The position numbers were made by a program, and so were the translations under genes. Positions 51,934 through 60,922 of a stretch of 64,000 nucleotides of DNA are shown here, in pieces. A model generated the notes under the pieces. It did not search any database, was not told the DNA's origin, and saw nothing but the letters and a program-made list of their open reading frames with translations. The stretch's first letter is position 1, and every line of letters starts with the position of its first letter. This DNA comes from Peterkaempfera bronchialis (GTDB taxonomy: Bacteria > Actinomycetota > Actinomycetes > Streptomycetales > Streptomycetaceae), in assembly GCF_003258605.2 (NCBI RefSeq), contig NZ_CP031264.1, positions 5,456,001 to 5,520,000 of the forward strand, in the 5' to 3' direction.

Positions 51934-53550
51934 TCAGCCGGAGGTGTCGTGCCCCGGCGGGTGCGGCGGGGGCGGGGGCGTGTGGTGCGGTCCGTCGGCG
52001 TACGGGTTGAAGCCGCTGCCCCCGGAGCGGTACGGGTTCTCCGGAGCCGCGCCGCCCGGGCTGCGGTGCTCGGGCAGCGTTCCATACGGTGCCGGGCGGT
52101 CGATCGGCGGCGGTCCGGCGGACGGCCCAGGTCCAGGCCCAGGCCCAGGCCCGGCCCCGAGCCCGGCCCCCACGGCAGGCGGTCGCTTCGCCGAGGCGAA
52201 CCGCGCGACCAGCAGCCACCCGGCGAACCCGGCGACCGCCCCCCACAGCAGCCCGTACAGCGCGGCCTGCGGCAGGCTGCCGTCGAGCGTCGCCCGGGCG
52301 CCGATCGCGTCGAAGCCGAAGACCGACAGGTTGGCGTTGACCGCCACCCGGGAGAGCGCCAGCCCGGCGGGCAGCAGCACCGCCAGACCGACGCCGAGCC
52401 GGACCGCCGCGCCCAGCGCCTCCCGCACCACGCCGGACCCGGACCCGGACCCGGACCCGGGCTTCCCGCCGGGAGCCGGCAGCGGCGTCCGTACGGCAGC
52501 CAGCACCCCGGCGAGCAGCACCAGCAGGCCGACCCCCACCGGCAGCACCCAGAGCGACCCGTCCAGCTCCATCAGCCGGGAGACCGTGATGTGCTGCACC
52601 GTGCCGCCCTTGACCAGCTGGTCCAGCGGCGCCGGGATGACGTTCACCAGCGCGCCGGTGGCCTGGGCGGTGACCGGCACCCCCAGGCCGATGGGCATCG
52701 CCAGGCCGACCCCGTTGGGCGTACCCAGCAGGGCACCGCCGGCCGCCGTGGCCGGGTCGGAGCCCTCGGTCAGCGGCAGCACCACGGCGGTGACGGCGCC
52801 GACCAGCACCGTGCCCAGCAGTACCGTCCACAGCGCCGAGGCCACCGGCCGGACCGTGCGGCGCAGCGACTCCCAGCCGCGCGGCAGCGGGGCGCCCCGG
52901 GAGACGGTGAGGGCCAGCAGCAGCACCAGCAGCACCCAGCCCAGCCCGGCCAGCAGGGTCGGCCCGGTCTGCACCGAGTAGCCGAGGGTGGCCGTGGGCT
53001 TGGCGATGCCGCCGAGCCAGCCGCCGAGCTTGCCCGGGTCCAGCAGACCGCCGAGCCCGCCGCCACCGCCCCCGCCGCCCTCACCGCCCTCACCGCCGAG
53101 TCCACCGCCGACCAGACCGGCGAGGTCGAGCGTGGTGGTGTCCTCGCCCGCCCAGCAGAGCAGCCCCAGCACGGCCAGGAAGCAGACCACCGCCGTGGCC
53201 GCGCGCACCCCCAGCTCTCGCGGTCCCACCGCCCGGCCGCGCAGCGGTCGCACGAAGAGCCAGCCGAGCACGGCCGCGCCGGTGAAGGCGACCCCCAGCG
53301 GCATCAGGTCCAGCGTGGTGTCCGCCCCCGCGATGCCGCCCGCGCCGAGCACCTCGGCCGAGCCGGTGGGGGTGAGCGAGCCACCCGCGCCCAGCGCGAC
53401 CACGGCCGCCGTCATCGGGCCCAGCCGCGCATACCCGTCGGCGCCCAGCAGATGCAGCCCGAGCGCGGCGACCCCGGCCATGGCCACAAAGGCCCAGCTC
53501 ACCGCAGCCGCCGCCTGGACCGCCCAGCGCAGCCCCGCACCCTTGCCCAT
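51934..53550 (-). CDS. Streptophobe-family polytopic membrane protein
   Basis: A 538-residue membrane protein with roughly ten hydrophobic helices between residues 5 and 455 and a disordered Pro/Gly-rich C-terminus (GAGPGPGPGPGPSAG, then NPYRSGGSGFNPYADGP). Its content matches what is called the streptophobe family in Streptomyces. A glycine-rich loop (about residues 145-170) and a GSGSGSGSG tract are simple repeats at DNA level. Function unknown; the NPY-rich tail may bind partners. Confidence 0.75.
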   Translation of the reverse strand: MGKGAGLRWAVQAAAAVSWAFVAMAGVAALGLHLLGADGYARLGPMTAAVVALGAGGSLTPTGSAEVLGAGGIAGADTTLDLMPLGVAFTGAAVLGWLFVRPLRGRAVGPRELGVRAATAVVCFLAVLGLLCWAGEDTTTLDLAGLVGGGLGGEGGEGGGGGGGGLGGLLDPGKLGGWLGGIAKPTATLGYSVQTGPTLLAGLGWVLLVLLLALTVSRGAPLPRGWESLRRTVRPVASALWTVLLGTVLVGAVTAVVLPLTEGSDPATAAGGALLGTPNGVGLAMPIGLGVPVTAQATGALVNVIPAPLDQLVKGGTVQHITVSRLMELDGSLWVLPVGVGLLVLLAGVLAAVRTPLPAPGGKPGSGSGSGSGVVREALGAAVRLGVGLAVLLPAGLALSRVAVNANLSVFGFDAIGARATLDGSLPQAALYGLLWGAVAGFAGWLLVARFASAKRPPAVGAGLGAGPGPGPGPGPSAGPPPIDRPAPYGTLPEHRSPGGAAPENPYRSGGSGFNPYADGPHHTPPPPPHPPGHDTSG

Positions 53551-53784
53551 AGCGCCCCCGCTCTTCCGTCCCGGCGCCCGTCCGACCCCGGCGGATGCCG
53601 CCGCAGGCCCGGACCCATCGCACCGCCGCCGCGCGGCTGCGTCAACGTTGCCACACGGTCACAGTGTCCGTGCCGAGTTCACCCCGTAGTGATCGAGCTG
53701 GAATGATTCCCCCCGTCATACGCCATCCCTAGACTCCCCACAGAGGGAAAACTCGGGGGACTACGTGAGTGGGGCAGGCTGAAA
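53551..53784 (+). promoter_or_regulatory. Leader and promoter region of FHA-ABC gene
   Basis: TAGACT (53730-53735) is a likely -10. GGAATGATTCC (53700-53710) is an 11-bp palindrome at the -35 position. A short frame GTG AGT GGG GCA GGC TGA (53765-53782) ends 2 nt before the real GTG, which could couple translation; GGGGCAGG within it can also act as ribosome-binding site. Confidence 0.45.
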
Positions 53785-56403
53785 GTGCCGCAACTCGTTC
53801 TTGAAATCAACGGGCAGAACCGGACGCTGGAATCCGGTAGGACGTACTCGCTGGGACGCGACCCGCAGTCGGACGTGGCGTTCGACGATGCCCGGGTCTC
53901 CTGGCGGCACGCCACCATCGCCTTCGACGGCGGCAGTTGGCTGCTGGACGACCAGGGCAGCACCAACGGCACCTTCGTCGGCGGCCAGCGGACGACCCGC
54001 GCGGTGCTGGTGCCCGGCACGGTGGTGGCCCTGGGCAACGTCGAGAACGGGCCCCGGCTGACCTGCGCGGCCATACCCGGGGCGGTCGGCGTCGGGGCGG
54101 GGGAGTGGCACGACGTCAGCGGCGGCGGCCAGGGCGCCCAGCCGCCCGAGCCCTGGGGCCGGCAGCCGGGCGGCATCGGCGCCGGCCCCACCGCACAGCC
54201 GGGCTGGGGCACGCCGCCCCGGCAGGGCGCACAGGGGGCCGCGGCCTTCCAGGGCGGCGCCCCGGTGCACGGCGGCGTACCCCCGCAGGGTGGCGTACCC
54301 CCGCAGGGTGGCGTACCCGCCGGCTGGGAGCAGCAGGGCGGCTCCGGCAGCGGGCTCACCCCGGTCTACGGCGACCGCAACCCCACCATGATCCGCAATC
54401 TGGCGCAGGGCATGCGCACCGTGCGGATCGGCCGCGCGCTCGACAACGACCTGGTCGTCTCCGACCTGTCGGTCTCCCGCCACCACGCCGAGCTGCGGCA
54501 GCTCGCGGACGGCCGGTACGAGATCGTCGACCTGGAGAGCCACAACGGCATCTATGTCAACGGCCAGCCCGTCCAGCGGCATGTGATGGGCCCCGAGGAC
54601 CTCCTCGGCGTCGGCCACTCGATCTTCCGGCTGGTCGGCGACCGGCTGGAGGAGTTCGTCGACACCGGCGCGGTCTCCTTCTCCGCCCGCCACCTCACCG
54701 TCGAGGTCCAGCACAAGGGCGCCAAGAAGATCCTGCTGGACGATGTCTCCTTCGGCGTCCCGGAGCGGGCGCTGGTCGCCGTGATCGGCCCGTCCGGCTC
54801 CGGCAAGTCGACGCTGCTGCGTGCCCTCACCGGCTACCGCCCCGCCGACCGGGGCGATGTGCTCTACGACGGCCGCAACCTCTACAAGCAGTTCGCCGAG
54901 CTGCGCCAGCGCATAGGGCTGGTCCCGCAGGACGACATCCTGCACAAGGAGCTCACCGTCCGCACCGCGCTCAAGTACGCGGCCCGGCTGCGCTTCCCCG
55001 GTGACACCCAGGAGGCCGAGCGCGCCGCCCGGATCGACGAGGTGCTGTACGAGCTGCGCCTGGACAAGCGGGCCGACAACCGGATAACCGCCCTCTCCGG
55101 CGGCCAGCGCAAGCGCGTCTCGGTGGCCCTGGAACTGCTCACCAAGCCCTCGCTGATCTTCCTGGACGAGCCCACCTCCGGCCTGGACCCGGGCATGGAC
55201 CGCGAGGTCATGCAGATGCTGCGCGGCCTGGCCGACGACGGCCGCACCGTGCTGGTGGTCACCCACTCGGTGGCGGAGCTGGCCATCTGCGACCGGCTGC
55301 TGGTGATGGCACCCGGCGGCGCGGTGGCGTACTTCGGGCCGCCGGACGAGGCACTGCACTTCTTCGGGTACGAAACCTGGGCCGATGTCTTCCAGGCGTT
55401 CGAGAACTACCCGGACCACGACTGGGCCGGCCGCTACCGGGGGTCGGTGCACTACCAGATGTACTCGGCCGACGTGGAGGCCGTGGCCCCGCAGTCCGCG
55501 CCGATCGTGCATGAGCAGTCCCGGCCGCAGAAGCCGCAGAGCTGGGGTTCCCAGCTGGCCACCCTCACCCGCCGCTACCTCTCGGTGATCGCCGCCGACC
55601 GGGGCTTCCTGGTGCTCTGCGGCATCCTGCCGGTGGTGATGGGCGCGGTGAGCCTCGCCATCCCGGCCAAGTTCGGCCTGCTGCCCGCCAATCCACCGAT
55701 GAAGGACGGGCAGCCGCAGTTCAATATCGACGCCGCCACCGTGCTGCTGATCGTCGCGGTCGGCACCGTCTTCACCGGCGCCGCCAACTCGGTCCGCGAG
55801 CTGGTCAAGGAGCGGGTCATCTATGAGCGCGAACGGGCCACCGGCCTCTCCCGGTCCGCGTATGTGATGTCGAAGGTCCTCACCTTGGGCGCGCTCACCG
55901 CCGTGCAGTCGATCGTGGTCGCCGGGATCGGCCTGGGCACCCGCGACCTGCCCTCCGACGGTGTGGTGATCGGCGGCAACCCGCTGCTGGAGATGACCGT
56001 CGCGGTGGTGCTGCTCGGCCTCACCAGCATGATGCTCGGCCTGGTGATCTCCTCCCTGGTGAAGACCTCGGAGAAGACCATGCCGCTGCTGGTCCTGGTG
56101 GCCATCGTCAATGTGGTCTTCTGCGGCGCGCTCTTCCCGCTCTTCGGCTCACCCGGCCTGGAGCAGCTGGCCTGGCTCGCCCCCGCCCGCTGGGCGGTCG
56201 CCGCGCTCGGCTCCTCCGTCAGCCTGGGCGCCATCTCGCCGCCGCCGGACGGCCGGGACGGCCGCACCGACCCGCTGTGGGACCACGACGTCTCCGCCTG
56301 GGCCACCTCCGCCGGCGTGCTGGTCGTGCTCGGCCTGATCTGCGCCTTCCTGGTGGTCCGGCTGCTGCGTCGGCACGAGCCCGAGGTCATGCGCAAGCGC
56401 TGA
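53785..56403 (+). CDS. Double-FHA ABC exporter (ATPase fused to permease)
   Basis: An 872-residue fusion. FHA1 (residues 5-85) has LGRDPQSDV, SWRHATI and GSTNGTF; a Gly/Gln/Pro-rich linker with a GGVPPQ repeat follows; FHA2 (about 200-285) has IGRALDNDLVVSD, SVSRHHAEL and SHNGIYVNG. The ABC domain has Walker A GPSGSGKST at about 335-343, signature LSGGQRKRVS near 437 and FLDEPTSGLDPG. An ABC-2 permease with six helices fills 600-870. This is the ABCG-like plan of mycobacterial Rv1747, whose FHA domains bind Ser/Thr-kinase-phosphorylated sites. It is probably a lipid or glycan exporter under kinase control. Confidence 0.92.
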   Translation: MPQLVLEINGQNRTLESGRTYSLGRDPQSDVAFDDARVSWRHATIAFDGGSWLLDDQGSTNGTFVGGQRTTRAVLVPGTVVALGNVENGPRLTCAAIPGAVGVGAGEWHDVSGGGQGAQPPEPWGRQPGGIGAGPTAQPGWGTPPRQGAQGAAAFQGGAPVHGGVPPQGGVPPQGGVPAGWEQQGGSGSGLTPVYGDRNPTMIRNLAQGMRTVRIGRALDNDLVVSDLSVSRHHAELRQLADGRYEIVDLESHNGIYVNGQPVQRHVMGPEDLLGVGHSIFRLVGDRLEEFVDTGAVSFSARHLTVEVQHKGAKKILLDDVSFGVPERALVAVIGPSGSGKSTLLRALTGYRPADRGDVLYDGRNLYKQFAELRQRIGLVPQDDILHKELTVRTALKYAARLRFPGDTQEAERAARIDEVLYELRLDKRADNRITALSGGQRKRVSVALELLTKPSLIFLDEPTSGLDPGMDREVMQMLRGLADDGRTVLVVTHSVAELAICDRLLVMAPGGAVAYFGPPDEALHFFGYETWADVFQAFENYPDHDWAGRYRGSVHYQMYSADVEAVAPQSAPIVHEQSRPQKPQSWGSQLATLTRRYLSVIAADRGFLVLCGILPVVMGAVSLAIPAKFGLLPANPPMKDGQPQFNIDAATVLLIVAVGTVFTGAANSVRELVKERVIYERERATGLSRSAYVMSKVLTLGALTAVQSIVVAGIGLGTRDLPSDGVVIGGNPLLEMTVAVVLLGLTSMMLGLVISSLVKTSEKTMPLLVLVAIVNVVFCGALFPLFGSPGLEQLAWLAPARWAVAALGSSVSLGAISPPPDGRDGRTDPLWDHDVSAWATSAGVLVVLGLICAFLVVRLLRRHEPEVMRKR

Positions 56404-56425
56404 CCGGCTGCTCAGTACCTGCTGC

Positions 56426-57325
56426 TCAGTACCAGTGGTGGGACTGCCAGAAGCTCCAGGCGCCGCAGGGGCTGCCATAGCGCTCGTTCATATAGCTGAG
56501 GCCCCACTTGATCTGGGTGGCCGGGTTGGTACGCCAGTCGGCGCCGGCCGAGGCCATCTTGGAGCCGGGCAGCGCCTGGACCAGGCCGTAGGCGCCGGAG
56601 GAGGGGTTGGTGGCGGTCGGGTTCCAACTGCTCTCGTGCTGCACGATCTGGGCGAAGCACTGGTACTGGCCGGAGTTGCCGACGATCTGCCGGGCGATCT
56701 CCTGCGGGCTGCCGGAGAGCGTCTTCGGCGCGGCCTTCTTCACGGCGGCGGCCTTCTTGGCGGCTGCTTCGGCGCGGGCCTTGGCATTGGCCTGGGCGAT
56801 CAGGTGGGCCTGGTGGTCGGCGGCAGCCTTCGCCGCGGCGGCGGCCTTCTTGGCGGCCGCTTGGGCGCGGGCCTTGGCGTTGGCCTGGGCGATGACATGG
56901 GCCCGGTGGTCGGCGGCGGCCTTCTTGGCGGCTGCTTCGGCGCGGGCCTTGGCATTGGCCTGGGCGATGAGGTGCGCCCGGTGGTCGGCGGCGGCCTTCG
57001 CGGCTGCGGCGGCCTTCTCCTCGGCGGCAGCGCCGGGGGCAGTGGTTGCGGCGCCGGGCTGGAGCTGGGCCCTGGTCTCGCTGCGGGAGGACATCTTCCC
57101 GGTCTCCGCCACCCGGCTGTCGCCGGATGCAGCGGCGTCGGCGGTCTGCGGCGCCCCGGCGGAGCCGAGTTCGGCCACCGGCGCCGTGGACGCGGAGACC
57201 TCGGCGGTGGCGACGCTGTCCGGTCCGAGCTGCGGGACGATCAGCGCCACGGTGGCGGCGGCTGCGACGGCCGTGGTGGAGGCTCCGGCGATCAGGATGC
57301 TGCGGCGGGGATGCGTGCGGAACAT
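56426..57325 (-). CDS. Secreted lysozyme-like (SLT/APF-type) cell-wall protein
   Basis: A 299-residue secreted protein: a signal peptide or anchor (RRSILIAGASTTAVAAAATVALIV), an Ala-rich stalk with three copies of a 25-residue repeat (residues 111-135, 136-160 and 167-191), and a C-terminal transglycosylase-like domain. That domain has CFAQIVQHESSWNP, where the Glu is the likely acid, then SSGAYGLVQALPGSKM and a C-terminal Trp-rich end. It should act on peptidoglycan. GAGGACC precedes the ATG; the upstream 723 bp are noncoding. Confidence 0.85.
   Translation of the reverse strand: MFRTHPRRSILIAGASTTAVAAAATVALIVPQLGPDSVATAEVSASTAPVAELGSAGAPQTADAAASGDSRVAETGKMSSRSETRAQLQPGAATTAPGAAAEEKAAAAAKAAADHRAHLIAQANAKARAEAAAKKAAADHRAHVIAQANAKARAQAAAKKAAAAAKAAADHQAHLIAQANAKARAEAAAKKAAAVKKAAPKTLSGSPQEIARQIVGNSGQYQCFAQIVQHESSWNPTATNPSSGAYGLVQALPGSKMASAGADWRTNPATQIKWGLSYMNERYGSPCGAWSFWQSHHWY
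56753..56995 (-). repeat. Three 75-bp in-frame repeats in the stalk
   Basis: Each unit encodes AAADH(R/Q)AH(L/V)IAQANAK followed by ARA(E/Q)AAAKK; units 2 and 3 are separated by six Ala/Lys residues. The DNA copies are nearly identical, so this is a recent or gene-converted expansion of a helical stalk. Confidence 0.92.
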
Positions 57326-58048
57326 CGGGCAGGGTCCTCTTCGGTAGGGTCCGGCGGCCCGGAGAAGGCATGCGGGTACCTCGGCGTGGCGTCATGGGAC
57401 GTGCCGGGGTTCCGCCTCTCGGTCGGCAGCCGGTGCACCAGGAGGGGATCCGTCGGTGCGGGCGGAAGCGCTGGGCGGGGGCCGCAGCGCCGTGCGACGC
57501 GGCAATTCTTGGCAGGCGGCCGAACGCCCGGCAAGCCCCGCTGATACGACGGCGGATCGTAGTCCGCAGGCCCGGCACAGCCGGGGGACGGCTGCGGCGA
57601 CGGACGCCCACGCACCACCAAACCAGGGCAAACCGGACCGGCCGGGCCTGGTCGTGGAAGTGACGGACACCCGCCCGTACTCCGCTTCCCGGCTGCGGCC
57701 CGCCCGCCCGGCCGCCGGGCGGCGGAGCCACCCGCAAACCCGACCGAGGCGGCTACTATCCACCGTCGTACCGCCATCCCCGGGTGTGGGAGGCGTCACA
57801 GCCCACCCGCCGGAGCTACCGGGCCCCCAGCGCCCACCGCCTTCGGCATCGGCAGGTGCGAGGCGGCCGGCTCATCCAGGCCACCCCGCACGGCGATGCC
57901 CTTCCTCCCAGGCCCCCGGCCTCGCGGGCACCGCGACCGCCACCGCAACCGCCACCGCAACCAGGCCCGCCGACCTAGGTCCCCGGTCCTGCGCCGCCCC
58001 TACCGCCGGGCCGATGCCCCGCCCATCCCCCGGCGGTACGGTGGCGGC
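57326..58048. other. 723-bp noncoding region between divergent genes
   Basis: No frame here has a believable protein. The half next to the lysozyme gene is AT-richer in places (AATTCTTGGCAGG, CTGATACGACGG) and probably carries a long 5' leader; I do not see the consensus of the c-di-AMP riboswitch that precedes some such genes. TACTAT (57754-57759) and a short ACCGCCACCGCA microrepeat (57930-57962) lie on the other side. TACGGT (58037-58042) is the likely -10 of the kinase. Confidence 0.6.
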
Positions 58049-59245
58049 ATGCCGACACCCCCGCCCGCCGACCCGCAGCCGCCGAGGCTCCCGCGCGGCT
58101 GCGGCTGCCGTCCGGCGGACCCCTGCCTGGCCGGTATCGAGGCGGTCAGCGGTGCCGTGCTGGCGATGAGCCGCCACCTGGAGGTCCGCGAGGTGCTGCG
58201 GCGCATCACCGCCTCCGCCCGCTCCCTGCTGGACGCCGAGTACGCCGCCCTGGGTGTGCCCGACGACCACGGCGGCTTCGCCCAGTTCGTGGTGGACGGC
58301 GTCAGCGACGCGCAGTGGCGGACGATCGGCCCGCTGCCCCGCCAGCACGGCGTGCTCGCCGCGATGCTGCGCGAGGCCGCCCCCCAGCGGCTCGCCGACG
58401 TACGCCGTGACCCCCGCTTCGAGGGCTGGCCCGCCGCGCACCCGGAGATGACCGACTTCCTCGGCGTGCCCATCGTGGACGGCGACGAGACCATCGGCGC
58501 GATCTTCCTCGCCAACAAGCGCGGCCCGGCCGGGTTCACCGACCACGACGAGGAACTGGCCCGCATCCTGGCCGCGCACGCCGCCCTCGCCCTCACCAAC
58601 GCCCGGCTGTACGAGCGCAGCCGCGAACTGACCCTCTCCGGCGAGCGGGCCCGTATCGCCCACGAACTGCACGACGCCGTCTCGCAGAAGCTCTTCTCGC
58701 TGCGGCTGACCGCCCAGGCCGCCACCGCGCTCCTGGACCGCGACCCGGCCCGCGCCCGCAGCGAACTCGCCGAGGTCTCCCGGCTGGCCGCCGAGGCCGC
58801 CGACGAACTGCGGGCCGTGGTGGTGGAGCTGCGCCCCGCCGCGCTGGACGAGGACGGGCTGCTCCCCACCCTCGCCTCCCAGGTCGAGGTGCTGAACCGG
58901 GCCCACTCCGCGCGGGTCAGCTTCACCGCCGACGGCGTACGCGCGCTGCCCGCCGCCCACGAGGAGGCGGTGCTGCGGGTCGCCCAGGAGGCGCTGCACA
59001 ACGCGCTGCGCCATGCCCAGGCGGCCTCCGTCGCCGTGGAGCTGCGCGGCACCGCCGCCCGGGGCGCCGTGCTGCGGGTGGTGGACGACGGCTGCGGCTT
59101 CGACCCGGCCGCCGTCCGCCGGGCGGGCCGCCACCTCGGCCTGGTCTCGATGCGCGACCGCGCCGCCGGGGTGAGCGGTGCGCTGACCGTGGAGTCGGCC
59201 CCCGGCAAGGGGACCGTGGTGGAGATGGAGGTCCCCGGTGGCTGA
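58049..59245 (+). CDS. GAF-domain sensor histidine kinase (NarL-system type)
   Basis: A 398-residue soluble kinase. Residues 15-26 carry a CGCRPADPC cluster of cysteines. A GAF domain spans about 45-185 (DAEYAALGVPDDHGG, FLGVPIVDGDETIGAIFLANK). The dimerisation/phosphoacceptor helix has IAHELHDAVSQKLF with His205. The HATPase domain shows VAQEALHNALRHA and VVDDGCGFDP with HLGLVSMRDRA. It pairs with the overlapping response regulator. TACGGT 6 nt before the ATG predicts leaderless mRNA. The signal is unknown; the GAF resembles haem-binding DevS-type domains only distantly. Confidence 0.92.
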   Translation: MPTPPPADPQPPRLPRGCGCRPADPCLAGIEAVSGAVLAMSRHLEVREVLRRITASARSLLDAEYAALGVPDDHGGFAQFVVDGVSDAQWRTIGPLPRQHGVLAAMLREAAPQRLADVRRDPRFEGWPAAHPEMTDFLGVPIVDGDETIGAIFLANKRGPAGFTDHDEELARILAAHAALALTNARLYERSRELTLSGERARIAHELHDAVSQKLFSLRLTAQAATALLDRDPARARSELAEVSRLAAEAADELRAVVVELRPAALDEDGLLPTLASQVEVLNRAHSARVSFTADGVRALPAAHEEAVLRVAQEALHNALRHAQAASVAVELRGTAARGAVLRVVDDGCGFDPAAVRRAGRHLGLVSMRDRAAGVSGALTVESAPGKGTVVEMEVPGG

Positions 59246-59921
59246 GACAGGCGCGGCCCGGCCGCGCATCCGGGTGCTGCTGGTCGACGACCACCAGGTG
59301 GTCCGCCGGGGCCTGCGCACCTTTCTGGAGGTGCAGGACGACATCGAGGTGGTGGGCGAGGCCGCCGACGGCGCGGAGGGGGTCGCCCGTACCGAGGAGC
59401 TGGCGCCGGACGTGGTGCTGATGGACGTCAAGATGCCCGGCACCGACGGCATCGAGGCGCTGCGCACCCTGCGGGAGCGCGGCAACCCGGCCAGGGTGCT
59501 GATCGTCACCAGCTTCACCGAGCACCGCACGGTGGTGCCCGCCCTCCGGGCCGGTGCCGCCGGCTATGTGTACAAGGACGTCGACCCCGATGCGCTGGCC
59601 GGGGCCATCCGCTCGGTGCACGCCGGGCATGTGCTGCTCCAGCCGGAGCTGGCCGGGGCGCTGCTGGCCGACGACGGCCCGCGTCCGCCGCAGGGCCGCG
59701 GCGGCACCCTGACCGAGCGCGAGCAGGAGGTGCTGAGCCATATCGCCGACGGGCGGTCCAACCGGGAGATCGCCCGCGCCCTGCACCTCTCCGAGAAGAC
59801 CGTGAAGACGCATGTGTCCAACATCCTGATGAAGCTGGACCTCGCCGACCGCACCCAGGCCGCGCTCTGGGCGGTACGCAATGGGGCAGCCGGGCGCCCC
59901 TGGTCCCATACCCGCGAGTAA
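59238..59921 (+). CDS. NarL/LuxR-family response regulator
   Basis: A 227-residue regulator with receiver domain (VLLVDDHQVVRRGL, phospho-acceptor Asp63 in VLMDVKMPG, Lys in YVYKDVD) and a C-terminal LuxR HTH (TEREQEVLSHIADGRSNREI, VKTHVSNILMKL). The GTG overlaps the kinase stop by 8 nt, so the two form a coupled two-component system. Confidence 0.94.
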   Translation: MAETGAARPRIRVLLVDDHQVVRRGLRTFLEVQDDIEVVGEAADGAEGVARTEELAPDVVLMDVKMPGTDGIEALRTLRERGNPARVLIVTSFTEHRTVVPALRAGAAGYVYKDVDPDALAGAIRSVHAGHVLLQPELAGALLADDGPRPPQGRGGTLTEREQEVLSHIADGRSNREIARALHLSEKTVKTHVSNILMKLDLADRTQAALWAVRNGAAGRPWSHTRE

Positions 59922-59931
59922 CATGCACTCC

Positions 59932-60798
59932 ATGACCGCCATGGACACCGCAGCCCGGCCCGGGGACACCGAGTTCGACCGGGGCACCGCCGTCACCGAG
60001 CACCCCGCCGAGCCCGGCGTCTACCGCACCGAACTCGACGGCGGCTGGCGCATCGGCGGCGGCATCAACGGCGGCCTGCTGCTCGCCACCGCCGCCCGCG
60101 CCCTCTCCCGCGAGCTGCGCAGCGGCTCCGGCCACCCCGACCCGTACTCCATCTCCGCCTACTACCTCTCCGCCTCCACCCCCGGCCCCGCCACCCTGCA
60201 CACCGAGGTCGTCCGCCGGGGCCGCAGCGTCTCCACCGGACAGGTCTCCCTCATCCAGCAGCGCCCCGACGGCACCCGGGCCGAGCGGCTGCGCGCCCTG
60301 GCCACCTACGGCGACCTCGACGCCCTCCCCGAGGACGTCCGCACCTCCGCCACCCCGCCCGAGCTGCCCCCGCCCGACCAGTGCATCGGCGCCGACCAGG
60401 CACCCCCGGACTTCCTCGCCCAGGCCGACCTGCTGCACCGCCTCGACCTGCGGCTGGACCCCGCCTGCGTCGGCTGGGCGCTCGGCGTCCCCTCCGGCAG
60501 CGGCACCATCCGGGGCTGGCTGCGGCTGGCCGACGGCCGCGACCCCGACCCGCTGATGCTGCTGCTCGCCGCCGACTCGCTGCCCCCGGTCACCTTCGAC
60601 CTCGGCCTCTTCGGCTGGACCCCCACCCTGGAGCTGACCGTCCACGTCCGGGCCAAGCCCGCCCCGGGCTGGCTGCTGGTCTCCCACACCACCCGCAACC
60701 TGGCCGGCGGCTACCTGGAGGAGGACGCCGAGGTCTGGGACTCCACCGGCCGCCTCGTCGCCCAGTCCCGCCAACTGGCCGCCGCCCCCCGCCCCTAG
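59932..60798 (+). CDS. Acyl-CoA thioesterase, double hotdog type
   Basis: A 288-residue protein resembling TesB-like two-hotdog thioesterases. The first half has GGWRIGGGINGGLLLATAARAL and DPYSISAYYLSAS; the second includes LLLAADSLPPVTFDLGLFGWTPTLELTVHVR and GGYLEEDAEVWDSTGRLVAQSRQL. It should hydrolyse acyl-CoA. ATG 59932 is preferred since TAACAT lies 7 nt upstream; other in-frame ATGs are 59923 and 59941. It starts 10 nt after the response regulator but probably has its own promoter. Confidence 0.82.
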   Translation: MTAMDTAARPGDTEFDRGTAVTEHPAEPGVYRTELDGGWRIGGGINGGLLLATAARALSRELRSGSGHPDPYSISAYYLSASTPGPATLHTEVVRRGRSVSTGQVSLIQQRPDGTRAERLRALATYGDLDALPEDVRTSATPPELPPPDQCIGADQAPPDFLAQADLLHRLDLRLDPACVGWALGVPSGSGTIRGWLRLADGRDPDPLMLLLAADSLPPVTFDLGLFGWTPTLELTVHVRAKPAPGWLLVSHTTRNLAGGYLEEDAEVWDSTGRLVAQSRQLAAAPRP

Positions 60799-60827
60799 GC
60801 GGTCTCCGGCACCTCGCCGCACCCTCC

Positions 60828-60870
60828 GCCGTGCCGCACCGCACCGCACACCGGCGCCGTGCGGCACGGC
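60828..60870. terminator. Bidirectional terminator between thioesterase and unknown gene
   Basis: GCCGTGCCGCAC and GTGCGGCACGGC form a perfect 12-bp stem with a 19-nt loop. Immediately beyond, 60870-60925 repeats CAGCAACAGCACCGCT and CAGCACGGCT units. Confidence 0.85.
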
Positions 60871-60922
60871 TCAGCACGGCTCAGCAACAGCACCGCTCAG
60901 CAACAGCACCGCTCAGCACCGC

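Noticed and set aside
56408..56433. Direct repeat CTGCTCAGTACC as an attachment site
   Set aside because: The two copies are only 14 bp apart, overlap the end of a gene, and there is no integrase or tRNA; a small tandem duplication is sufficient.
57326..57660. c-di-AMP (ydaO) riboswitch ahead of the lysozyme-like gene
   Set aside because: The conserved GGGGUGAAUC-like and CCGUCAGCUAACC-like blocks I know from actinomycete examples are missing on the minus strand.
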